This document shows, in pieces, positions 1 through 13,757 of a stretch of 45,745 bases of DNA. Position numbers and translations under genes: made by a program. Within the stretch, counting starts at the first letter, position 1. Every line of letters starts with the position of its first letter. Under the pieces are notes generated by a model that did no database searches, had not been told where the DNA came from, and saw only the letters and a list, made by a program, of their open reading frames with translations. The stretch covers positions 1 to 45,745 of the forward strand of contig WYBB01000263.1 of assembly GCA_011526585.1 (NCBI GenBank), in the 5' to 3' direction. Origin of the DNA: Deltaproteobacteria bacterium (lineage in GTDB: Bacteria > Myxococcota_A > UBA9042 > PHBI01).

Positions 1-1
1 C

Positions 2-115
2 GATCTCATCGCCGAAGGCGGGGCGTGCAGCGGTGGCGCGGGTGGGCTTTGGGCCCTGCTCGCGCTGGGCGTGCTCGTGGTGGGGCGGCTCACGCGGCGT
101 CGTTCGGCGGCCTGA
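2..115 (+). CDS. C-terminal end of a surface protein with MYXO-CTERM-like sorting tail (partial)
   Basis: Reading frame 2 is open from the window edge to a TGA at 113-115 and encodes 37 residues. They show a Gly-Gly-Ala-Cys-Ser-Gly-Gly stretch, a hydrophobic segment (LWALLALGVLVVG) and an Arg-rich end (RLTRRRSAA). This Cys / transmembrane / Arg-cluster order is that of the MYXO-CTERM family of C-terminal sorting signals, which myxobacteria use to anchor exported proteins at the cell surface. The same layout closes the secreted protein at 19169-21829. The body of the protein lies outside the window, so its function is unknown. The short length leaves some doubt that the frame is real. Confidence 0.6.
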   Translation, partial: DLIAEGGACSGGAGGLWALLALGVLVVGRLTRRRSAA

Positions 116-153
116 GGTTTACACCGGCGTCCGGGTTGGCGATCCTCCGGGCG

Positions 154-660
154 ATGATCGTGAGAGATCCGCCGCCGGTCCTCTCCGTGAGGCGCTGGCT
201 CGCCTTCGCGTGCGTGGCCGCGTCGCTCGTCGGCCTGGCGGCGGCGTGCGCGGAGCGGCGCGAGGTCGCGGCACCGGGCTGGAGCGCGGAGGGCCTCCTG
301 CGGGGGCCGCCGTTCATGGCGTGGCTCGAGGGGGAGCGCGCGCACGGGCTGACGCTGGTGGTGGTGCCGACGCGCGCGCTGGTGGGGTCGCTGGCGGTGC
401 GGGCCGAGGGCGGAGGCGCTCGGCGGGAGGCGCTCCTGGGCGCGCGGGGCGGGCGGCTCGGGCTCGGGCGCGCGGCCGGTGACGAGCGGGTGCGCGTCGA
501 GGTGAGCTGGCGCGATCCGCGGGGGGTGACCGGCGCGCGCGCGGTGCTCACTCATGGTACCGATGGGCCCGTGGTGACGCCGACCGGGTTCTCGTCGATC
601 CCGCCGCTGCCGGTCGGTCGTCACGGGGCCACGGTGGAGGAGGCGATCCGGATCCGATGA
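154..660 (+). CDS. Hypothetical small lipoprotein
   Basis: A 168-residue protein of unknown function. The N-terminus has a basic Arg-Arg pair, a hydrophobic stretch (WLAFACVAASLVGLAAAC) and a lipobox-like Ala-Ala-Ala-Cys with Cys32, so it is probably an exported lipoprotein. The rest is rich in Gly, Arg and Val and looks like beta-strands; I recognise no domain. An in-frame ATG at 25 would overlap the preceding gene and place extra residues before the signal peptide, so I prefer ATG 154. A GTG at 187 directly before the signal peptide is also possible; neither has a clear Shine-Dalgarno. The stop overlaps the next start (ATGA), suggesting translational coupling. Confidence 0.6.
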   Translation: MIVRDPPPVLSVRRWLAFACVAASLVGLAAACAERREVAAPGWSAEGLLRGPPFMAWLEGERAHGLTLVVVPTRALVGSLAVRAEGGGARREALLGARGGRLGLGRAAGDERVRVEVSWRDPRGVTGARAVLTHGTDGPVVTPTGFSSIPPLPVGRHGATVEEAIRIR

Positions 661-1133
661 GCGAGACGATCCCGACGTTGAGGGTGGTGGTGGCGCCGAG
701 CTTCGTGCCGGGTCACGAGCCCGCGGGCGACGAAGAGCAGGCCGCCTCGGTGACGCCCGACGAGCTGGCGGCGGTGCCCGAGGTGCCGGGCGGGGACGAG
801 CCCTCGCCGGCGGGCGGGGCGCTGGCCGATCTCATCGCGGCCGGGCTGATGAAGCGTGGCTGGGTGGTCGAGTACCGCTGGACCACCTATGCGGGACACG
901 CGCTCGACGCGCGGCGCGGTGAGCACCGCTACGACGTCGAGGTGGTGCTCGACGACGCCGAGCAGGGCGCGTGGAAAGTGCGCGCCACCCGGCGCACGGG
1001 CTTCTTCAAGCGCATCTTCAAGGGCGGCGTCGACCCGGCGGAGCACGAGCTCTTGCGGCGGCACATCGACGAGGTGGTGGCGGCGGATGCGCGCACGCAC
1101 GGCGCCGAGGAGGGGTGGCTGGTCGAGGGCTGA
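657..1133 (+). CDS. Hypothetical protein coupled to the upstream lipoprotein
   Basis: A 158-residue soluble protein with no signal peptide or membrane segment; I do not recognise the family. The first ~45 residues are acidic and Pro/Ala-rich and look disordered. The remainder (about 50-158) looks like a compact alpha/beta domain with alternating charged residues. The start ATG overlaps the upstream stop (ATGA at 657-660), so the two genes are translationally coupled. The pseudokinase gene follows 56 bases later on the same strand, so the three may form one unit. Confidence 0.6.
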   Translation: MSETIPTLRVVVAPSFVPGHEPAGDEEQAASVTPDELAAVPEVPGGDEPSPAGGALADLIAAGLMKRGWVVEYRWTTYAGHALDARRGEHRYDVEVVLDDAEQGAWKVRATRRTGFFKRIFKGGVDPAEHELLRRHIDEVVAADARTHGAEEGWLVEG

Positions 1134-1189
1134 TCGGTCTCGCCGGGCCCGAATTGACCAGCCGCCGATTCCGGTTCACCTTGGGGCGC

Positions 1190-3580
1190 ATGACGGCCTC
1201 CGTATCCCTCCTCGATTTGAATGGCGCCGAGGGGCAGACGCTCGACGATCGCTATCGCCTCGACGCGCTGCTGGATCACGGCCAGGGGCGCACGCTCTGG
1301 CGAGGGACGGACCTGCAGAACCAGCAGACGGTCGCGGTGCAGGTCTGGGCGGTCGGCGGCTCGCCGGGCGAAGGCACGATGACCGCGGCGCGGCTCAGGC
1401 AGCCCGAGGACGTGCACCCGGTCTTCGCGACGATGGAGTGGAGCGGGCGCACCTCGGAGGGGGCGGCGTACGCGGTGCACCGGCCGCTCTTCGGGCGCTA
1501 CCTCGAGTCGTGGTTGAAAGAGCGCGCGCCGACCGCGACCGAGGCGCTCGAGCTCTCGGCGGAGCTGACCGGGGCGCTGGCGGCGCTGCACAAGAGCGGC
1601 CAGGTGCACGGGCTCGTCGGCCCGAACGTGCTGATCGTGACCGACGCGGTCGAGGGCGGCGTCGAGACGCCGAGCCTGCGCATCGTCGACGCCGGGATCG
1701 ACTCGCAGCCGGCGGTGCCTCATGGCTCGGCGGTCAAGGCGGAGCTGGCGGCGGTCGGCGGGCTCATCGTGCGACTGGCGGAGCTGGTCGGCGAAAAGGG
1801 CGAGGACGCGCAGGCGATGGCGGCGCTCGGCGCGCTCGGCAAGCGGGCGATGGCCGCGGGCGGGGCGCCGATCGAGTCGATGGCCGCGCTGGACGAGGCG
1901 GTGCAGGCGCTGGTGACGGCGACGCCCGGCAAGCGCCAGCGCGGCGGCGTGCGCAAGGTCGTCTCGACCATGGACTTCACCGAGGGCATGGGCCCCGGCG
2001 CCAGGGCGGCGACCTTCGGAGGCGCGGCGGCGACGCGCCAGGCCGCGCTCGCGGAGACCTTGGAGGCCGAGGGGTTGCCGGCCGATGTGATGGCGGAGAT
2101 CGCGCCGAGCCCCGAGGTGCTTGAGTCGTTGGAGGACACGTCGCCGTCGAGCGGTGGCGTCGACGTGACCGAGGCGATGTCGTCGCTGCTCATCCCGTTG
2201 AGCGCGATGCCGCCGGGGCCGCCGCCCGATCAGCTGCTGCCGGAGCTGCCGGACGAGCCGACGATCGCGCTGACGACCGCGGCGACCCCCCCTGGACCAC
2301 CGCCACGACCGGTCGCGACGCCGATGCCGAAGCCGAGCAAGAAGAAGGGAAAGAAGGGGCGACAGGAGCCCGTCGCGGCGCCTGCGAGCGGTTCGGGCAA
2401 GGTCTCGGGCGGCGGGGCGGCCGGTTCGGGCAAGGTCGTCGGGGGCAACTCCGGGGCCCAGCCGCGACCGCAGGTCGGCGACGCTCAGGCGCCGGCCAAC
2501 GCGAGCCCACCGCCCGCGGCCGGAGCAGCTGCGAGCGCGCCGGTGCCGCCGGGCGAGCCGGCCAAGGGCGCCACGCCCGCGCAGCCTGCGGCGCCGAAGG
2601 TCGCGTCGGGTGGGCCGCCGCCGGGGCCGCCGCGGGCGAGTCCTCCGGGTGCACCGCCGCCGGGGCCGCCGTCGCGCGGTGGGCCGATGGTCTTCCTCGT
2701 CGCGGCGCTGCTCATCGGGGTGATCGCGCTCTTCCTGTTCGTGTTGCTGCCCGGGCCGGATCGGCCGGCGACGCCGCTCGACGCGGTGTTGGTGGCGGCG
2801 GCGGACACGCAGGGCGCGGTCGGCGAGATCGGTGAGCCGGGGCCCGGCCACGACACCGGGGAGGCGGACGCGCTCGCGGAGACGCAGGCCGAGGACGACG
2901 TGCTCGTGGCGGCGGCCGATGCGGCCGACGCGGCCGATACGTCGGGGGCCGAGGTCGAGGTCGAAGAGCCCGAGGTCGAGCCCGCTCAAGAGATCGCCGA
3001 AGAGGTGTTGCTCGCCGCGGCCGACACGGAGCCCGCGCCGGACACGGAGCCCGCGCCGGACACCGAGCCTGCGCCGGACACGGAGCCCGCGCCGGACACC
3101 GAGCCCCCGCCGGACACCGCGCCCGCGCCCGACACCGCGCCCCCGCCGGACACCGCTCCCCCGCCGGCGCCCGACACCATGCCCGCGCCCGACACCGCGC
3201 CGGTGATCGACACCGCCGTCGCGGTCGAGGTCGGGCCGAGCACGCCCGAGGTCGCGCCCGTCGAGCCGCCGACGCCCGAGTACCCCGCGGACATCCCGGC
3301 CCCGCTCCTGCCGGGCAAGAAGCTCGTGCGCACGGCCGAGGATATCACCAGCGTGCTCTCGGCGATCGAGATCGTCATCAAGCGCGCACGCCCCGACGGC
3401 CAGGGGGCCGGGGTGGTGGAGACGCTCGAGAAGAAGCTGCTCGCCGAGTTCAAGGGCGAACCGCTGACGGTCCACCCCAAGGGCATGTACTACCTGGCGA
3501 TGAAGATGCTCAACGACGGTGCGAGCTTGTCCTCGATCCAGCGCGCGATCGTCGACGGGCACGTCAACGGAACCTTGTGA
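1190..3580 (+). CDS. Membrane-anchored pseudokinase with Asp-Thr-Glu-Pro linker
   Basis: A 796-residue protein. Residues ~18-265 look like a Ser/Thr protein kinase fold, but the catalytic residues are missing: the VAVK lysine is Gln (VAVQ, residue 51), the HRD loop reads HGLVGPN (140-146), and DFG reads DAG (167-169). It should not phosphorylate and more likely binds a partner. A Pro/Ala/Gly-rich linker leads to one transmembrane helix (~501-523). An Asp/Glu/Ala-rich segment follows, containing tandem DTEPAP repeats (~612-670), then a folded C-terminal domain (~698-796) of unknown family. Topology would place the pseudokinase in the cytoplasm and the C-domain in the periplasm. ATG 1190 is chosen because the kinase-like fold begins just after it; earlier in-frame codons overlap the upstream gene. 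Confidence 0.75.
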   Translation: MTASVSLLDLNGAEGQTLDDRYRLDALLDHGQGRTLWRGTDLQNQQTVAVQVWAVGGSPGEGTMTAARLRQPEDVHPVFATMEWSGRTSEGAAYAVHRPLFGRYLESWLKERAPTATEALELSAELTGALAALHKSGQVHGLVGPNVLIVTDAVEGGVETPSLRIVDAGIDSQPAVPHGSAVKAELAAVGGLIVRLAELVGEKGEDAQAMAALGALGKRAMAAGGAPIESMAALDEAVQALVTATPGKRQRGGVRKVVSTMDFTEGMGPGARAATFGGAAATRQAALAETLEAEGLPADVMAEIAPSPEVLESLEDTSPSSGGVDVTEAMSSLLIPLSAMPPGPPPDQLLPELPDEPTIALTTAATPPGPPPRPVATPMPKPSKKKGKKGRQEPVAAPASGSGKVSGGGAAGSGKVVGGNSGAQPRPQVGDAQAPANASPPPAAGAAASAPVPPGEPAKGATPAQPAAPKVASGGPPPGPPRASPPGAPPPGPPSRGGPMVFLVAALLIGVIALFLFVLLPGPDRPATPLDAVLVAAADTQGAVGEIGEPGPGHDTGEADALAETQAEDDVLVAAADAADAADTSGAEVEVEEPEVEPAQEIAEEVLLAAADTEPAPDTEPAPDTEPAPDTEPAPDTEPPPDTAPAPDTAPPPDTAPPPAPDTMPAPDTAPVIDTAVAVEVGPSTPEVAPVEPPTPEYPADIPAPLLPGKKLVRTAEDITSVLSAIEIVIKRARPDGQGAGVVETLEKKLLAEFKGEPLTVHPKGMYYLAMKMLNDGASLSSIQRAIVDGHVNGTL
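3023..3166 (+). repeat. 18-bp in-frame tandem repeat (DTEPAP coding)
   Basis: Eight consecutive 18-base units of the type GACACGGAGCCCGCGCCG encode Asp-Thr-Glu/Ala-Pro-Ala/Pro-Pro in the periplasmic linker of the pseudokinase; degenerate copies continue to about 3202. The first four units are nearly identical and later ones drift. Because each unit is six codons, copy-number changes would keep the frame and only lengthen or shorten the linker. Confidence 0.9.
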
Positions 3581-3647
3581 GCGCGCATTGCTCGGCCGGC
3601 CATCGCGGGTCGGCGCCGGGTCGCGGAAAAAAAGTCGCCACCGAGGC

Positions 3648-3678
3648 TTGACCCTGACGCGACGTGAGGCGGCAGGGT
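3648..3678 (+). promoter_or_regulatory. MerR-type promoter/operator of the TipAL-like gene
   Basis: A -35 hexamer TTGACC (3648-3653) and a -10-like CAGGGT (3673-3678) are separated by 19 bases, the over-long spacer typical of MerR-family promoters. The spacer holds a dyad: CCTGACG (3653-3659) and CGTGAGG (3663-3669) are inverted with one mismatch. An outer pair ACCCTG/CAGGGT (3651-3656, 3673-3678) is a perfect inverted repeat. It lies 53 bases upstream of the MerR/TipAS-like gene, so autoregulation is the natural inference. Confidence 0.7.
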
Positions 3679-3731
3679 GAGCTCGTGCGCGGCAGAGAGC
3701 TGCCGAGCGCGAGCGCCGATGGACGACGACG

Positions 3732-4487
3732 ATGGGCTACACCGTGGGACAAGTCGCTGAGCTGTCGCGGGTGAGCATCCGCACGCTCCACCACTACGAT
3801 CAGATCGGGCTCTTGCGACCGTCGGGCCGCTCGGGTGCCGGCTACCGGATCTACGAGGCGCGTGATCTCGAGCGCCTGCAGGCGATCCTGTTCCAGCGTG
3901 CGCTCGGCCTGTCGCTCGAAGAGATCCGGAAAACGCTGGACGATCCCGCCTTCGATCGCCTGGCGCTGCTCAAGCACCAGCGCGAGCGCCTCGCCCTCGA
4001 GCTCGGCAGGATCGCGAACATGCTCGCGCTCCTCGATCGCACCATCACGAACCTCGAGACAGGAGCTGACACCATGACCGCCAAGGCGATGTTCGACGGG
4101 TTCGATCCCGCCGCGTACGAAGAAGAGGCCGAGACCCGCTGGGGCGACACCGAGGCCTACCAGGAGTCCAAGCGCCGCACCCGCGGCTACAGCGCCGACG
4201 ACTGGGCCGCCGCCCGCGCCGAGGGGCAGGCCGTGACCGACCAGCTCAGGCACCTCATGCTATCCGGTGTGCTCCCGGGTGATCCGGCGACGCGTCCGGC
4301 GGTCGAGGCCCACCGTGCGCACATCGACCGGTGGTTCTACCCGTGCAGCCACGAGATGCAGCGAGCGCTGGCCGAGATGTACGTCGCCGATCCGCGCTTC
4401 GCGCGGCACTACGAGGAGCAGGCTCAGGGTCTCGCGGCGTACGTACGCGACGCGATCCTGACGCACAGCGCGCGACAGGAGGGGTGA
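3732..4487 (+). CDS. MerR-family regulator with TipAS ligand-binding domain (TipAL-like)
   Basis: A 251-residue transcription activator. Residues 1-70 are a MerR winged helix-turn-helix (YTVGQVAELSRVSIRTLHHY, then GLLRPSGR and GYRIYE). Residues ~75-110 form the dimerisation coiled coil. Residues ~115-245 are a TipAS domain, the antibiotic-binding fold of Streptomyces TipAL and Bacillus Mta, with the usual HIDRWFYPC and ADPRFARHYE segments. Family members sense antibiotics or other ligands and distort a long-spacer promoter. The promoter at 3648-3678 suggests that it controls itself. A strong ribosome-binding site and ATG at residue 115 could make the ligand-binding half alone. No transporter or resistance gene is adjacent, so the target beyond itself is unknown. 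Confidence 0.9.
   Translation: MGYTVGQVAELSRVSIRTLHHYDQIGLLRPSGRSGAGYRIYEARDLERLQAILFQRALGLSLEEIRKTLDDPAFDRLALLKHQRERLALELGRIANMLALLDRTITNLETGADTMTAKAMFDGFDPAAYEEEAETRWGDTEAYQESKRRTRGYSADDWAAARAEGQAVTDQLRHLMLSGVLPGDPATRPAVEAHRAHIDRWFYPCSHEMQRALAEMYVADPRFARHYEEQAQGLAAYVRDAILTHSARQEG
4061..4076 (+). promoter_or_regulatory. Internal ribosome-binding site and start for a TipAS-like short product
   Basis: AGGAG at 4061-4065 is followed after 8 bases by an in-frame ATG (4074-4076), codon 115 of the MerR-type gene. It falls exactly at the junction between the coiled coil and the TipAS domain. Initiation here would give a 137-residue ligand-binding protein without a DNA-binding domain, as known for tipA of Streptomyces. 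Confidence 0.6.
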
Positions 4488-4502
4488 TCTCCGTCGCGCA
4501 GG

Positions 4503-5324
4503 TCAGCGGGACGGCGCGAGCTCGTGCCTGAGGACGAGGCGCGCGGCGACCGCCTCGTGGTCGGACATCGGGCGCGCGTGGTCGACGATCACGCGCACCG
4601 ACTCGGCGTCGAGGCGCACGCGCCGCTCGCCGTCCCAGCCGTCGCGTAGGTAGATGCGATCGAAGCGCTGGTCGGAGTGGTTGCCGACGTAGGGGTTCTT
4701 GCCGAGGTAGGTCGCGTCGGGGCGATCGACGAGGAGCGAGGCGTCGCGAAAGCCATGACGCACGAGCGCGGCGTGCGCGGCGCGGTCCTCGTGGCTGTGA
4801 TCGAAGAGGTTGAAGTCGCCCGAGAGCACGACGGGCGTGCGCACGCCGTCGACCGCTTCGAGGATCTCGTCGAGCTGCGAGCGGCGCACGCGGGCGTGCC
4901 GCTCCTCGGCCTGCAGGTGGGTGTTGACGAAGGTCACCGGCCCGCACCCGGCGGTCGCGACCTCGACGCCGACGAGCCCCTTCGTCTTGACGCGGTCCCA
5001 GCCGCGGTGCTGCTTGAACGCGCGCACGAGCCCCTTGACCGTGCTCACCGAGCGCGCGAGGCCGCGCCGGACCTTGATGCCGAGGCCCGACTCGACCGGG
5101 CGGGTGCCGCGCTCGGTCTGGGCGTCGTCGGTGCAGAAGCTCATGCCGCTGTCGCCGAGCGCCTCGCGCGCGCCGCGCCACAGCTCCTGCAGCATGACGA
5201 CGTCGTAGTCGCTGTCGCGCAGGTGCTGGGCGATGCGCTCGAAGCGGGGCTTGCGGTGGCGGGCGAGCGGCCAGGCGAAGCCCCAGGTGTTGAGCGTCAG
5301 CATGTCGAGGGTCGCGGTCGTCAT
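4503..5324 (-). CDS. Endonuclease/exonuclease/phosphatase family protein
   Basis: A 273-residue metal-dependent phosphodiesterase of the EEP superfamily (DNase I, sphingomyelinase C, inositol phosphatases). The superfamily motifs are all present: LTLNTWG near the N-terminus (Asn), VVMLQELW (metal-binding Glu), VNTHLQ (His), LSGDFNLF (Asp and Asn), QRFDRIYL (Asp) and a terminal SDHEAV (Asp-His). No signal peptide is seen from the ATG at 5324, so it seems cytoplasmic. An in-frame ATG at 5462 would add a long Arg-rich tail running through the intergenic hairpins and is rejected. The substrate cannot be told from sequence; a lipid or nucleic acid phosphodiester is likely. It converges on the TipAL-like gene with 15 bases between stops. 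Confidence 0.85.
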   Translation of the reverse strand: MTTATLDMLTLNTWGFAWPLARHRKPRFERIAQHLRDSDYDVVMLQELWRGAREALGDSGMSFCTDDAQTERGTRPVESGLGIKVRRGLARSVSTVKGLVRAFKQHRGWDRVKTKGLVGVEVATAGCGPVTFVNTHLQAEERHARVRRSQLDEILEAVDGVRTPVVLSGDFNLFDHSHEDRAAHAALVRHGFRDASLLVDRPDATYLGKNPYVGNHSDQRFDRIYLRDGWDGERRVRLDAESVRVIVDHARPMSDHEAVAARLVLRHELAPSR

Positions 5325-5410
5325 CGAGGGTCTCGTCGTTCGCTGGTTCGTGTTCGGGGACAGCGGTCCTGTCTTGAACCTACGGCCAAGACGCGATGAC
5401 TTCCAGTGTC

Positions 5411-5430
5411 GTGCGAAACTTTTTTCGCAC
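5411..5430. repeat. Perfect 8-bp inverted repeat in a divergent intergenic region
   Basis: GTGCGAAA (5411-5418) and TTTCGCAC (5423-5430) are perfect inverted copies around a 4-base CTTT loop. The element lies between two divergent genes, where a terminator is not expected, so an operator or mRNA leader structure is more likely. A looser inverted repeat (GACAG/CTGTC) sits at 5359-5373. Confidence 0.55.
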
Positions 5431-5514
5431 GTCTCGAAACCACGAACGAAAGGGTGAACCACCGGTCAACCCGCCACGGGTGAATGGTCGTTCATTTCGT
5501 GGGTGGCACCGTCT

Positions 5515-5544
5515 TTGTTGCTGGACCACGGGTCGCTCTATAAG
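5515..5544 (+). promoter_or_regulatory. Candidate sigma70 promoter of the sucrase/ferredoxin-like gene
   Basis: TTGTTG (5515-5520) and TATAAG (5539-5544) with an 18-base spacer precede the ATG at 5556 by only 11 bases. Transcription would start within a few bases of the ATG, consistent with the absence of a Shine-Dalgarno sequence, so the mRNA may be leaderless or nearly so. Confidence 0.45.
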
Positions 5545-5555
5545 GTTGCGGGACG

Positions 5556-6563
5556 ATGGACGCATCACCCTGCTCCCAACAGTCCCTCGACGCGGGCGAG
5601 CCGCTCTACGGTACCGCCGCCGCCGAGATCGAGCGCTGGCTCCTGCTCGAGCACGACGGCCAGTGGCATCGCGAGGCGCTCGCGACCGAGTCGATCCCCG
5701 ACGAGGTGCGCGCGCACCTGGCGGCCTGGCTCCAGCGCACGCGCGGCGCGCGCTTCCAGCTGATCCGCGACGACCGCGCCGAGCCGCTCGCCTTTCCGCG
5801 CCGCCTCTTCATCGTGACCTCGCGCGAGGGGCAGACGCGGGTCAGGCGCCTCGTCGCCGCGAGCTGGCAGGACATCCTCGCCTGCGATCTCGATCGGCTC
5901 GCCGACGGCCCGGCGCCGGTGTCCGACGACGCCAGCGCGGCCGAGCCGCCGATCGCCGAGCTCACCGGCCCGCTCGTGCTCGTGTGCACGCACGGTCGCC
6001 GCGACGTGTGCTGCGCGCGCGCCGGGGTGCCGGTCTTCCGCGAGCTCGCGCGCGACTTCGGGCGCGACCACCCTGGGCGGATCTGGCAGACGACGCACCT
6101 CGGCGGCCACCGCTTCGCCGCGACGCTGGTGCTCCTGCCGCACGCCTACACCTACGGGCGCCTCGACGTGAACGCCGCGCGCCGCGTCGTGCGCGGCTAT
6201 CTCGCGGGTCGTCTCACCGATCTCGACCGCCTGCGCGGTCGTAGCTGTTATCCGGCCGACGTGCAGTACGCCGAGTACTGGGTGCGCGAGAACGCCGGGC
6301 GGGTGCACCTCGAGAGCCTGCAGCTCAAGCGCCACGAGGCCGAGCACGGCAAGTCCGAGGTCACGTTCTGGGACGGCCAGAGCGACGACCTGCACGAGCT
6401 CACCGTCGTCGTCGACGAGACGAGCGAGCTGGCGAGCACGAGCTGCGGCGAGCCGCCCAAGCCGGTCCGCCGCCATCGCATCGAGAGCTACCGCAAGGTG
6501 CACGGGGCGACGCGCGACTTTCGCGCGCCGGGCTCCGACGGCGCGGGCGGCCGGGGCGTTTGA
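5556..6563 (+). CDS. Sucrase/ferredoxin-like family protein
   Basis: A 335-residue protein of the Suc_Fer-like family, a thioredoxin-fold [2Fe-2S] ferredoxin-like group first named from actinobacterial and plant proteins. Diagnostic segments are VCTHGRRDVCCARAG (residues ~146-160) with its paired cysteines, QTTHLGGHRFAATLVLLPH (~177-195) and the following YGRL motif. The N-terminal ~75 residues are variable and the C-terminal ~90 contain a possible second alpha/beta domain with a Gly-Lys-rich end. Family members are thought to be redox proteins but few have been studied. The start is ATG 5556, a few bases after the candidate promoter. It stands alone, divergent from the EEP-family gene. Confidence 0.85.
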   Translation: MDASPCSQQSLDAGEPLYGTAAAEIERWLLLEHDGQWHREALATESIPDEVRAHLAAWLQRTRGARFQLIRDDRAEPLAFPRRLFIVTSREGQTRVRRLVAASWQDILACDLDRLADGPAPVSDDASAAEPPIAELTGPLVLVCTHGRRDVCCARAGVPVFRELARDFGRDHPGRIWQTTHLGGHRFAATLVLLPHAYTYGRLDVNAARRVVRGYLAGRLTDLDRLRGRSCYPADVQYAEYWVRENAGRVHLESLQLKRHEAEHGKSEVTFWDGQSDDLHELTVVVDETSELASTSCGEPPKPVRRHRIESYRKVHGATRDFRAPGSDGAGGRGV

Positions 6564-6733
6564 GCGCGCGTCGCGGGATACGGGGTCGGCTGGCGGCGAA
6601 CGGCCGGCCCTGCTACCTTCATGGCCATTCGCGCGCCGGGTCAGCGCTGGCTCCAGGGGGAACCGGCGACCGGCGCCGCGGCGTGGCTGGGTCCAATGGT
6701 TTCACCGTCATGTCCTCGGCCGAGGAGAACCGA

Positions 6734-13657
<6,924 letters not shown>

Positions 13658-13757
13658 GGAGCGGGCAAAAGAGACGGTCCGCGTGAACCGCGGAGCGTCG
13701 AAGGTCACTGCATGATCGCGGGCCCACGTCGGGCCCCTCCAGCGATGGGGAACGATC

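Noticed and set aside
5325..5462. N-terminal extension of the EEP-family gene to ATG 5462
   Set aside because: The extra 46 residues are basic and unlike the family, and they run through the intergenic hairpin; the conserved domain starts right after ATG 5324.
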